From contig NC_085049.1 of assembly GCF_963662255.1 (NCBI RefSeq), forward strand, positions 29,792,142 to 29,856,141: a stretch of 64,000 bases of DNA. The letters are read 5' to 3'. The first letter of the stretch is position 1. Each line of letters starts with the position of its first letter. The DNA comes from Cinclus cinclus. Its lineage: Eukaryota; Chordata; Aves; Passeriformes; Cinclidae. Of this stretch, positions 35,861 through 47,400 are shown piece by piece. The position numbers and the translations under genes were made by a program. The notes under the pieces were generated by a model. That model saw only the letters and a program-made list of their open reading frames with translations. It was not told where the DNA came from and did not search any database.

Positions 35861-36167
35861 CACTATATTGCTTCTACTTTCAGGGTTCTGCAGACTGCTG
35901 CCCAAGCTGCATGTCTGCTTCTTGCTTCTTGTTTGGACCCTGAAAGTTACACTTTCTTCACCTGAATTTTCCTTTTCCTATCTTTTCTGCCTTTTTATGC
36001 TCCCATGGTATCTGAAAGGGCTTTTTTCCTCCAGTGCTCCTACCCACCTTGATCTCTAAATTTCTCTCAAAGACTCATACTACAAAGCCCTTCAAACGCA
36101 TCTGCTTTTTTTCCCCCTTATCTAGTCTACCAGCACTGTCAGGCAACTTTCTATTATGCTGACAAAA

Positions 36168-36189
36168 TGGAGACAAAAAAATGTCTCCA
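36168..36189. repeat. Perfect 8-bp inverted repeat with A6 spacer
   Basis: TGGAGACA at 36168-36175 and TGTCTCCA at 36182-36189 are exact reverse complements around six A. It is short enough to be chance. Confidence 0.6.
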
Positions 36190-36829
36190 AGATGTGTGCT
36201 AAGCTCACTGAATGTAAATCCACATATGTATATCCAATCCATTCTTCTTTTTTCTTTTTTTCTCTTCACCATCAGTCTTCTAATCTGGTTTCTGTGGACA
36301 TTAAGGTATAATTTTACACCAGTCCAGTTAATTCCAAGTTTAGTTCTAGTTTCTACTATTCAAAAGTGTTTCATGCTAACAGAGCTTAATCTGCACGCAT
36401 TGTGCACAGCATCTTAAGGAAAGCAGCAAAGTCTGGGGCCTCCTCTATTCCTGTCTGGGAACTTTTGGATAGAAATCACTCACATGATCTCTGTAACTTC
36501 TGCCTAATGAGCCTGATGCTCCTTTTCTGTGTTGGACCCACTGCAGCACTGATGTGCAGATGTGCAGCCTGTTTGTCTCCCAGACATGTTGGGATGCACA
36601 CAGACGGACTCTGTGATCAGGGAACACGCATGTGTGAGGTTGGAGACTCACCAAGAGCATCATGTTTGCTGCTTATGCTGGACACTGGGTCAGCACATAA
36701 GCATTTGTCCACAGTTGTCTTGGATGAGTGGTGCTGGCTAGACCTATAGGAGAGGAATCTGCCATCAGGTGCAAGTCCTAATGTGGCTGTGAGCTTTAAC
36801 CGTGACCAAGGTATTGCAGGGGAATTATC

Positions 36830-36885
36830 TTTTTTGTTGTTGTTGTTTTTTTGTTTATTTTGTTTTTTGTTTTTGTTGTTTTTTT
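36830..36885. repeat. TTG/TTTG low-complexity tract
   Basis: T-rich tract of TTG and longer T-G units. It is simple slippage sequence. Confidence 0.9.
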
Positions 36886-37409
36886 ACAGCACTATAACCC
36901 ACAGTTGCTCTACCAACATTGTAGATGATTTAATTACACTGATTCCCTCTCGCTGCCCCAAGAATGTAGATCTTCCAGTTGTGATTGGCTCTGAGCATTT
37001 GAAAAGTTGGGTGTTGTGTTCAGTTGCTTCCATAAGGATCTTCGGACCATGGTCTGTGGCAGAGATATACACCACCCTGTGGATGAAGTGATCAAAGAAC
37101 AGTATCCTCCTCCTCTCCTCCACAGCCACAGCATTTAGCTGAAGTGTGGTTTTGAAGGCCAGCAGCATTTCGAATCGTGCAGCTGTGGAGATGCTGAGGA
37201 TAACTCCGTACTTTAGGCTGCATCATTACATTTACACGTAAAGATGTGATTCACAGAAAAGCCTAGATCTCTAATGTAGAGCTGCACATGTAATAGTGGG
37301 TAGGCAGAAATCTGTTAGTTGAGCATCAAGTTAAATTAAACTAAATTAGAAACTGATTAATGCTGCAGTGGCCAGAAATTTAGCCCAAGAGTTGCTGTGC
37401 TCAGTTTTA

Positions 37410-37515
37410 ATGCTCTGCATTTGGCTTCCTGTGTGATCTTGGGCAAATCACTTAGCTTGTCTGTGAGAAGCCCACATGGGTGGGTTGTGAGGTTAAATGC
37501 CATAAGGATGCATGA
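37410..37515 (+). repeat. MIR-family SINE relic
   Basis: 'gtgtgatcttgggcaaatca' followed by 'cttagcttgtctgtg' is the MIR core (usually GTGTGACCTTGGGCAAGTCACTTA). Further on, 'gggttgtgaggttaaatgcc' matches the downstream GTTGTGAGGATTAAATG block at the expected distance. The tRNA-like head is not recognisable. Confidence 0.78.
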
Positions 37516-40014
37516 AATCTTCTTATGTGTATATTACTGGGCTCATACAGACTTTGGAGATAAAGTTAGCAAAACCAGTCCTTCCTTGTCAGCTCTTTCT
37601 GTGTCCCAAATGGTTTCTAGGTTTAGAAAAAACCCCACACTTAAAAGTTGCCATATAACCAAATTTGACAAATACACTTGCATATATGCCTGAACAAATG
37701 ATGTCACACTTCAGTGGTTGCTGTTGAATCTGATGTTGATGGCGATATTGGCAGTGTGATCTGCTTCTGCAGTGAGTGTGGCTCGGAGCCATTCTGATGT
37801 TAAAAAAGGGACAGAAACAATCAGTAACCCCTGCTGCCAGGCAAAGGAAGGATGAGGGCTGGAGCAGACAAAAGCTTAATCTTTCTCTTTCTCTGTTTTT
37901 CTAACAGTTGGAGCTAATCGCTGATAACCAACACTAAAACATCTGAATCATAAATCTGTTCAGCTGCTGTGTGACTCACAACAAACAGAGTATGAACTGT
38001 TTGTGCCTTAGCTATTCTCTTCCCTGCTGAGCTCTGCCATGAGTTATCTCACATATAACCCCTTCTCGAAGTCTTTGCAGGTTTAAAGCAAAATTCCTGT
38101 AATGCTTTTTACATTTTAAGTCACTGGGGCACTATTTCCATGCTAGCTCTCTTTTAAGGTAACTTTAAGCAGAAGATGCAATCACAGCAAGAAAGTCCAA
38201 AGACCAGGGATGCAGCCTGCACACTCATCTTTCTTCCTTCTCCCCCACTCACCCCCCCAGGAGCCAGGACTCCTGCTTCCCACTATTGTGAGAATTAATC
38301 CTTTAGTGCTCCTTGCTGCTCTACCTTCCATAAAGCCAATAAGCACAGAGTGACTGAAAGATTGGATCTGTGTCCAAAGGAATGAATAGCAATGGATCAC
38401 ACTGCTCTAGCTCTTTTGCAAGTGCTGTTAGGAAAATATAATTTGGTTTTGTTTGAAAAATAATTAAGATATATCAGTTGATACAAAAGTGAGTCTGAAC
38501 ATTTTTGGATTTTTTTTTTCTTTCTCTCTTGGATCAATGGACAGCTGGGGAAGAGGGGGGAAGGAAATTCCTAACTTTGGACACCAGCTGGAAATCAATA
38601 CCAAGATAGTCCTGAGTGCTATTCCTTGACTGCTGGCTTTGGATGTGCTCCTGTGTTGACTAAGGCTGCTCACAGCAAATGAATAAGTGGACTTTTTCAA
38701 CACTAAAATTTTACTTTGGAGGAAAAGGAAGTGATGTTACTTTGTTGTGGTTGCTTCTGTGCAAGAAACTCTGGAATGAGTAAATTTTGTAGGCTGCAAA
38801 GTAGGATGTGATTTTTTTGTTTTGTTTGCCTTTTCTTGTTCTATTTTGACTGTATGGAAATGGTGTGGAGGTTATTGGGTTCAAATGACTTCCTGAGATT
38901 TCTGCATGCTAGAAGGGAATGACTTGGGAAACAGTCTTTGGAGTTCCTCTTACTGGAGCTTTATTATATTTGCAAGGCTGAGTCAGAGGAAATGTTGCCA
39001 GACATCAACACAGTGGGACTGAGTTCCCTGGGAGTGACCAGGTCAGAGTCACCTGAACTCATGGGCAAGCAGATTTTTCAAAGAGGAGCAGCATGTGAGT
39101 GCATTGATCTAAGAGCAGGGATGTGCAGAAAAGAGCTGTGCTCAGTCTTGGAAGACATAAGTCTGAAATGTTGCAGTGCAGAACACAAGTAAGGCTCTCC
39201 ATGCTCTCTTTTAAGGAGCTTTGGAAATCATAGCATTGCTTCATGCTCAAATGTTTTGTACACATTTTATTTAAAAGTTTGAAGTGGACTACTATAGGGA
39301 CACTAAAATATGAGGAGTATGTAGCTATGTCAGTTTTGGAGGGATGGCAGGCATCTTCTGAAAAGAGATTCTAAGCCAATATTGGTTTTCACAGTGGAGA
39401 TGCCTAGGAAGAATTCGTTAGTAAGTAAAGTAGTGATCCTTGCTCTCAGCACTGAATGTTCTGTTTCATCTCACACTTACGGTATTTATTTTTTTGTTTT
39501 GTACTTTTGAAATGTTTTGTTGTTCTTTTAATTGAATTTATTTTGTTGTCTTTTGAAGTTGTTTTTAACATTCTTTCAGTGAAATCAGATCCTGCAGAGG
39601 AGAGCTGTTTGTTGGGCTGTCCAGGCAGCAGCATGGCTTTTCCTAAATTTGAATTTTTCCTAATTTCTCAGTTTTGCTCTTTTTGAGCACCCACTTGGGA
39701 CGGTAATGCTGGTAAGGATGAGACATTTCCTTCACTGCTGAAAAAAGAAATTTAGTTGGTAACACTGTGACTCAGTTTTCTTGCCCGTATGAGGTGCCCA
39801 GTGCAGGTGTCCTTTTCTGGTATCTGTGGGACCTTCTGTTTGGAGAAGTTTGAGCAGCCCTGCTTGTATGGAATGGCTGAACATCATTTTCTTGGAGGGG
39901 TCTGTGAAGAGTTAAGCTGGTTCTCCTTTTCTTACAAATATTTGGCCTCATGGGAGATTTAGGTATTTGCCTCTGCTGTGCACATTGAGAAAGTGCCATG
40001 CACATTAAGAATAG

Positions 40015-40096
40015 TCAAGTGGGTTGCCTGAAGTCATCCAGCCTGGCAGAGCTGGGAATAGGTTTCCTGGCTCACGGTACTGTACTTTAAACCACT
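40015..40096 (-). repeat. MIR-family SINE relic, antisense
   Basis: 'caagtgggttgcctgaagtc' followed by 'atccagcctggcagagctgg' and 'gtactgtactttaaaccac' follow the reverse-complemented MIR core (GACTTGCCCAAGGTCACACAGC, then GGCAGAGCTGGGA, then TTAACCAC). The copy is old and partial. Confidence 0.62.
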
Positions 40097-40929
40097 TTTT
40101 TGAAAAGGATAATCTGTATGTTCAAAGAAGGCTTTATAAAGCTCCCATTAACCCCAGTGCCATACCTAGCGAGGAATCTAATTTATGTTCTGGCAAATGA
40201 AAGCAGTTTCAGAGACCTTAGTGCTGCAGGTCACTCTCAGACCTTCAAGGTTCGTTGCCACCAGTTTAATTTTTCTCCTGGTTGGATTTGACTCTGTTGT
40301 TCCTGAGAAAGGAGGAGCAAATTTTACTCCTGAAGAAAGATTTCCAGAGACATGCAGCTGTGGATTACTGAGAACAAGGTACATGCAAAGGTTTTTGCTC
40401 TGTTATACATTTTAATGTATAGAAAGTCTAATGTTCCCATTCCTTCCTTGGAAAAAAAGACCTGGCAAAGCTGTCCTTTTTTTAACTGCATTTTATCACT
40501 TCACTCAGGATCTGAATTCCAGTAGCCAATGACTGGAAATGTCCTTTCAAACTAAAATGTTGAACTTTGGAGTTTACCCCTGAGTCCTCAAGCTACCGTA
40601 TCTGAAACGCAGAGGAATTTTTTTTTCCAGTTTTCTCTTCCATTATCAAGGTGGAACATAGCATCTGAATGTTAGAAAAGTAGCAGTACATTAACCTCAG
40701 CCTTGCTTTTACTCAAAGATTGCAAGCATTTTACAGGGTTGGCTAAAAATTATCTAACATTTGGGTGAGGGAGGAGGGAGACATGGATAGAGATTTAGCT
40801 CTCATCACTGTGAATGCATGAAGTGAGAAAAAAAGCCAGGCCTTTCCTGATCCCATGCCCTACTAATAACACTTTTACGAGCTGGTTATATAATTATCTG
40901 TTATCATGAGCTTCCCTCCCCTCCCTCCT

Positions 40930-40955
40930 CCCCCCCCCCCCCCCCCCCCCCCCCC
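40930..40955. repeat. C26 homopolymer
   Basis: An uninterrupted run of 26 C preceded by a CCTCCC-rich stretch. Runs this long are unstable and error-prone in sequencing, so the exact length is uncertain. It could adopt i-motif or G-quadruplex structure on opposite strands. Confidence 0.95.
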
Positions 40956-41269
40956 AGTTCAGGCAGATCAGCTATATCACCTGACCAAAGCATTTTGTGC
41001 AGATCTTTTGGGTAATCCAGTGTCATCAGGTCTGCACTGAATTGCAGAAACAAAACTGGCTATTACAGTTTATGAGATGTAACAGACTTTTGGGTCAGAT
41101 TTTTGTTTGTTTTTAAGTATAATGAAACAAGTCTGGGTTGGTTTTTTTCTTTTTTTCATTTTCTGGATGTCAGGAAAACTTAGATGAGAGAGGTACTCCA
41201 ACTAATGTATGTAGAATAAGTATTATAGCAATAGAGCTGTTTTCCTCTCTGTCTGGGCAATAGTTTACT

Positions 41270-41480
41270 GCACTTCTCTCAAATTATGATGCTTTTTATA
41301 ATATGGGTTTTTAAGAGTGAAGTTAACATTAACATTTATGAACATCATCATAATAGTTATTTGCCGTTTCTGGCAGATATAACTATTATTGTGTAAATAG
41401 CCAAGCGTTTGTGGCAATCTGCAAATTTATTGGCTATAAAGACAGCTTTAAATTAAGCTGGAGAAGAATTCCTACATGGC
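41270..41480. promoter_or_regulatory. Candidate conserved non-coding element containing a stem-loop
   Basis: AT-rich unique block with TTAACATTAACATTTATG near 41323, repeated AATAG/CTATT cores, GCAAATTTATTGG near 41422 and TTTAAATTAAG near 41449. It encloses a strong inverted repeat at 41350-41389. The texture differs from its flanks. Conservation cannot be tested here. Confidence 0.3.
41350..41389. repeat. Inverted repeat / stem-loop
   Basis: Left arm ATAATAGTTAT (41350-41360) and right arm ATAACTATTAT (41379-41389) are perfect complements over 11 bases. Inside them TGCC (41362-41365) can pair with GGCA (41372-41375), leaving a six-base loop. One T on the left and GAT on the right form a bulge. 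Outside, ATTTA (41334-41338) faces TAAAT (41394-41398), which could extend the stem to about 65 bases. It may be an RNA hairpin, a palindromic binding site or chance. It is AT-rich and so not very stable. Confidence 0.6.
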
Positions 41481-44400
41481 GTGTGCTGAAGAAGATTTTT
41501 ATCCCATGCTCTGGAAGGAGAGCCACAAGCACTCCATCACCTTTTTTATGGAGCAGCCTTGCCAGATGTGGAGTGAAACTCAGAGCATGTCTCCTAAGCA
41601 CGCAAAGGGCTCTGTGTTGTTTCCCTTGGCAAAAACATGTGTGAGCCAAGCTTCTTCCAGATGGGAGTGGGAGTTGATGGTGGTTCATGGCCACTTCGGG
41701 CCATGGGGAGAATGTTGAGTTGCTTGCAGTGTGTTGCAAGAAGCAGCTCCTGAGTTTTTGCCCTTTACTCCAACTCAAAACCCTGGGAACTGCCAGCTTT
41801 CTGCCTTGTTTTTTTGAGCACCTCCTTCTCCCCTCTGCCTTTCCCCAGCTCTTGGGAAGGGAAAGGGAATTCCCAGAGTCTCCTGGCTGCTCCTAGCCCC
41901 TAGAGCAGTTGCCTGGTTCACCAGACAGCTCTGTTGGGTCCTTTTTGGACTTTCATCAGGGCAGCACTGCATGTTCCACAGGACATTGGAAAAAGCGCCA
42001 GATGGGGAAGGTGTAATAGGTAGCAGTCACTGGGGTAAAGGCTCTGAACCCAAGCCAGTCTTTAAAAGCTTGGCAGGGTGGTCTTTCCCACATATCCAGT
42101 GAAATACAGATATTTTTGGACAGGGCTGAAGATAGAGTGTGAATTGGGAGAGATAACTACTTCTATTTATTTTGACGCGGGATCCTGCAGTGATGTGCCT
42201 TAGGAAGCCAGCTATATGTGAATTGCTTTACAATACTCATCTGGCTTGAAACACCATTTCCTATTTCAAGCCTATCCCTTAGCACATATACATCTCATTA
42301 AGGTGGTAGCATCTGTGTTTGTTGTAATAATTTTTTTTAAAATTGTATAAAAGCCGTTAATTTTTGCCTTGAAGTATGTCTGGACTGCATAAGCTTGGAA
42401 TAAGCTCATAAAGTCTGATAGATAAGCAAGATGATGCTTTTGGAATCCAGAAGAGAACAGACACTGATCTAAGAGTATGGAAAAGACCTATTAGCTCTAG
42501 TTCTAGCAACTGTTAGGCCACAGAATAGACATGTATTTGTAAAACTTATTCTTAGGCTTGAGACTAAGCCTGTTGCAAAGAGGCAACTCACATTCAAGTA
42601 GCTGCCTGGCTGATCCATTAGGGTTGATAGCAGTAGGAAGCTATCTCATACTTTTTCACATCCTTCTTTGCTAAATTAGTAGAGGTAAAAAAAGGTGCTG
42701 GAACTTGGATTTCACTGTTGCACTGTGGTGGAACTTGCCCACCTTTCATTTCGCCAGTGGCAAAACATGTGGGGTACCTGTGTGTGGCTGCTGGCTCCCT
42801 CTCCCTTGGTGGCTTTCCTTTTGTCCCACCCAGAGCAAGAAGGAGTTTTCAGTGCTGGCAGCACTTCCAGGCCATTCTCCCCACTGAGCCCCAGGCAGGG
42901 TTTATTTGTGGCATGTGTGCTGTGGGCTGCACTCTGCACAGCATCCAAGGACAGGCAGAAGAATGGCTGGCTGTGGAGATCAGATTAAAGGGGAAAAGCA
43001 AGGCTTTACAGCCTGTTTCCAGCTGAATGTATTTTATTGTTTCACTCTGCTTTTTCAGGCAGTGGTGAGCAAGCACCTGTCTTCCTCCATTCAAAAGCCA
43101 GGTCGTTGTTTTGGTTTGAGGGGCAGAAGGGATGCAAGGAAATCACCTGACTCCTCAAGGGATGATCTGGACTTTCTATCTCCAGGCTCGTGGAGATAAG
43201 TTGTTTCATGGCTTGCATGTCACCTGGCAGCTAATAACATCCTGGAGAGGGCAGCCAGCAGTGGTTACTGTTGCAGGAGAAGTTTTGTGGGGAGGGTGCA
43301 AACCAGCTGCATGGCTTGAATGCCCTGGTGCCTCAGGAGTGTCTGATGGCCGTGAGTAAATCCCCCAAGAGTTTTGGCCAGTGCATGAACTATAAAAATG
43401 GGTGTTGCTTAGATAGACCAGTCCAACAGTATCAAAAACAGTGAAAATTCCCTTTCAAAAATTATTTTCCCAGTAAGTTTTGAAATCCTTGCAGAAACTT
43501 TAGCCAAGCAATCCATTCCGGATTTTGGCACTCATCCTTCCCAGTGCTCATGCTGAGCAGATGAGTGCAATGGCCAGACCTAAAATGAGGACCATCTACA
43601 GTCTGATCTCATCCTCCCTTGCTGCCTTTGGCTGGAGAGGAGGAGGAGCTTTGAAATCGGATTATTACTTCGAGCCTCTTGGCTTTGGAGCTACAGACTG
43701 TTCCCCACGTTTCCAATGGGCTTAAAAGCTTAGCAGAACTCCCACTAGGTACCCAGGAAGCCTCTTACCACAGGAGATGGTGACACGGCAGGATCAGCTG
43801 TTCTTTATTTATCGTGCAGCTGAATTGTCTGGGGAGGGACCATCCCTAACCCGCTGGTGTTGTTTCCAGAAACAATGTCAAAACAGGTAGAGCTGATGCT
43901 GTTTCCCACCAGTAGGACTGTGTTCACCCAAAGTGCTGTGTAAAACACTTGATAAAATTTTTAGTCTTTAGCTGCTGGTAGTAATTAGCCCCTAAATGGG
44001 AATGCTAAATCCAGCATATGTGGAGAGAAATAGTTTGGGGTTGTTTTGGTTGGGTTTTACCAGCAAGGTACTGCTGGCATGGGACTGAAAGAGCTTAGTG
44101 ATATATAATCTATACCATATTTTGGGTTAGTTTCAAAATTGTGCCAATCCCTAGGTGTCTGCTTGCCACTTTTCTCACCCTGTCTTCCCAGAAAAAAAAA
44201 ATCCTAAACCAGTGCAGTCTGCGAGTAGTTTAATGGTCTGAATACTTCTGATGCTCCATACAAGCACCGCTACTGGGAGAGAGCCTTTCTTGGAGATAAT
44301 AAATTATTTCTTTTCTGTCTGGGGGTGAGGCAAACAGGATGCAATTCAAACAGACTGTGTTTCCTCTCACACTGTTGTGTTTGGAGGCTATTTTCAGCTG

Positions 44401-47400
44401 GAGGAGCCGAACTTGTGGCTTGGGCAGTAGTAGTCAGCCACTTTGGGGTGGGGAGGGAGGAGGGCAGAGTTTTGGTTTGTTTTTTTTTTTAAAGACCACA
44501 GTGCCAATACTTTTCCCATAATGGCATAGACCCCTGCTTAGAAATTTAAGCAGACTGGCGATAGGCTTGCTTTTCTTATTTGCCCTTCACAGGCCTCTTG
44601 GAAGTCTTCCATAGGGTCTGCAAGAGGTCTGCAAACCAAAGGCTGGAGGTTCTGCTGAGCCTAAAATTTCTTGTAAAGCCAGCTCAGTGCCCAGTACGAT
44701 GCTTGCCCCTCAGCCAGTGTAACTGGTTTATGGGAAATGGCGTAGATTATCTGCACTGAAGGAATAGGGGATTATTCTGAAAGGGAGAAATTATCCTTCA
44801 GAGGGAAATAGCATGATCTCCAAAAGCTTTGGCTGCTCAGAAATCTGTGGAAAAAGAAAGATGATTGCAGTGGCATCAAGTGTCAGCCCCACCACTGTGT
44901 AAAGCATACCCATGGTGTGGGTGCTGGGGCTTGTGTCAGCTGGGCTGTCTGTAAAATTGCTCTGCATGTGGGTGTGTGCCCTCCCAGGTGCTACAAGACT
45001 TTGCTGAATATTCTTAAAATGCTTTGATGCTCTAGGATGGCAACTGCTTTAGAGGCATAAAGTACTAGTACCTAGCTACAAAACAGAAACTAATTAGTTG
45101 TTACTTCAGAGCTTCAGATGTACCCTGTCCATCTGAAAGGGTTCTTTGCCAGGGGCAAGAAATGAAAGAGTAGCAGTTTTAAAGTGATGACAAAGCATGC
45201 ATTCATAACAAATGTAGTTCTCAAATTGCTTGCACTGCAGGCAAGATGAGCTAGGAGGAGAAGAAAGCATTATGAGCACAGGTACATGGCTATGGGGCAT
45301 GAGGGAGACTGAATTGATCAGTCTGAAATCTCTTTTCTGTACAGTTTAGCCACCCAGCATGAGATGCTCATTCATGTTTGTATTACACAGCAATGAGAAA
45401 TTCCACTTGGAGGGCAAGGAGTGTCATGCTGTGCAAATAGGGGAGGGTCCTTGTCCCAAGGGAGAGATCAGGCAGCAGGTTAATGTGGATGGAGAACTCC
45501 AGCTGTTCTGGTAAGTGGGATAGGTGGTACGTAGGAGCATGGTGGTCTCAGAGTTTTAAGCATCCTGATAGAGAGGGTGAAGGAAGACAAAATGTAAGTT
45601 TGCCTATAAACCAAGTCTGGAAAATTCTAGCCTGACCAAAATGTCCACTGGCATGGCAAACACTTTACATTTGCAAACCTACTTAGGCTGAGCTGAGCAG
45701 AATTCAGTGTCTGTTGCATCCCTTTTCATAGCTGGAAGGAGCTGCTGGAGGAGAGGATGGCTGACATTACCTCTTGTGCTGGTGGCACTAGTGGGGAGCG
45801 TGGGGGATTTGTTCTTTGCAAACACCCATAATGTGGAGGCAATATGACAAATTCTCCCTGGCTTTCTGTTTATAGCCAATCTCCCTCATACAAAGCTGTC
45901 ATCTCATACCTCTACCTAGCCCTGGAGTACCATTATGCTCTCATTTTACAACATGTTCCAAATAGCCTTCAAAGTCTGCTTTCAGAAAGTCAAGGAAGGT
46001 AGACATTTCAGAAGGCACTGACACACATTAAGGGGGAACATGAAGAAACAGGAAAAGGGAATACCTTTTCTGGTCTTTTTCTGTCCTCCTCAAATGATAG
46101 TTCCCTTCTGACAGGATAGCTTTTTTCCTCCCTTAGGTATTTGCTCTTCATCCCTTGACCTCGTTCCCACCAGAAGGGAGGCTCAGAGAGGAGCTGGGAC
46201 CACTGTAGTGATGAGTGTCATTAACCTCTTCACCTCATGCCCCAAACCTACTGTAGAAGGCCAGCTTGGCTCCCTGTGAGCTTGTGGTCCTGAGGGTGAG
46301 AAGATGATGATGCTTCTGTGAGGCAGCTGCTGACTTCATCCCCACTGCCAGGAGCACAGGGAGGGCATTTAGCACCCATTTTCCTTGCTGTGGAAAGGCA
46401 GAGTGAAGAGAGTGGGGATCCTTTTGGCTTAGGAAACCTTAAAGCTGTGGATAGTCATGGAGAGAGAGGTCAGTGTGCAGGCTTTTGTAGGACTGTGGGA
46501 GAGGTGCATCCAGCTGCAGACTTGCATAACACATAGTGTTTCCAACAACCACTTAAAATTAAGATGGCATGTCTGGGAGATTCCATCAGGACCAGGAGCT
46601 ATAACTTCTTTCTGAATTTTTGGCAGCCAGCTAAATCCAGTGCTGTTTGCCCTTGTAGTGTACCATGCCTGTAGGAACACCCCTAATGCCCTGCAGTGCA
46701 CTCCTGGCTTGCTGTGCAGAACACTCTCAGTAGGCTTCATATTTTGGAAACTACTTCTATATGATGGCAGGAGTCCCAAGCAGGGAGAACATGGCACTGG
46801 GTTGCAGGCAGTGTGCTGAGTGGGGGCTTGGTTCTCTTAGGCATTCTGAGAAGGTGCTAGGGGCTGAGCACACCTTCAGACACTGATTTCACACCGGCAG
46901 GGATAAATGGTGCTTCTTGGAAGTGTTTCAGGCCTGCAGTTGACTTTCCATCTTCCTGCTCAATCCCAGTACCCTTTGGCATGAGTTTGCCAAACTTTTG
47001 CCCAGTTGCCTGTTGTCATTGATTTTCTGTGAGGGGAAAAGAGTGTCCTGACTTGACTCAGCGACAGAATTGAAATTTCAGAACATGGGTTGGAGCTGGC
47101 TCAGCATGTCCCGTTGGTAGCTTTTGGTGATCTCCTAAAGCCTCTGCAAAAGCCTGTTGAGTCACTATGGAGCATTGCAGTGGAAAGCTGATAACAGCAG
47201 CAGTATGGAAATAGAGCTGAAGGGATTGAGGTTTTTAAACTGATGGCTAACTTGGACAAGGCTTAGCTGTGCTTAAACTCGTTATGTCCATCACATTTAG
47301 TTATAGATGATTCAGCTCCAGCACAGAAGAAACCTCTAAACTGTAGTCTTGCACCTCAGCACCCAGCCTGCTCACACTGGGCTCTTGCAGGTTTGGAGGA

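Larger units (their letters stand above)
35861..40014. other. Intron 1 segment, no gene
   Basis: T-rich intron with one MIR relic (37410-37515), a TTG/TTTG tract (36830-36885) and a small perfect inverted repeat at 36168-36189. The end of the T-rich tract at 36885-36889 reads TACAG, like a splice acceptor, but no exon-like frame follows. No gene is seen. Confidence 0.55.

Noticed and set aside
36841..36900. T-rich tract ending TTTTTACAG, like a splice acceptor
   Set aside because: The following frame has no CECR2-like sequence or evident donor. It is a decoy common in T-rich introns.
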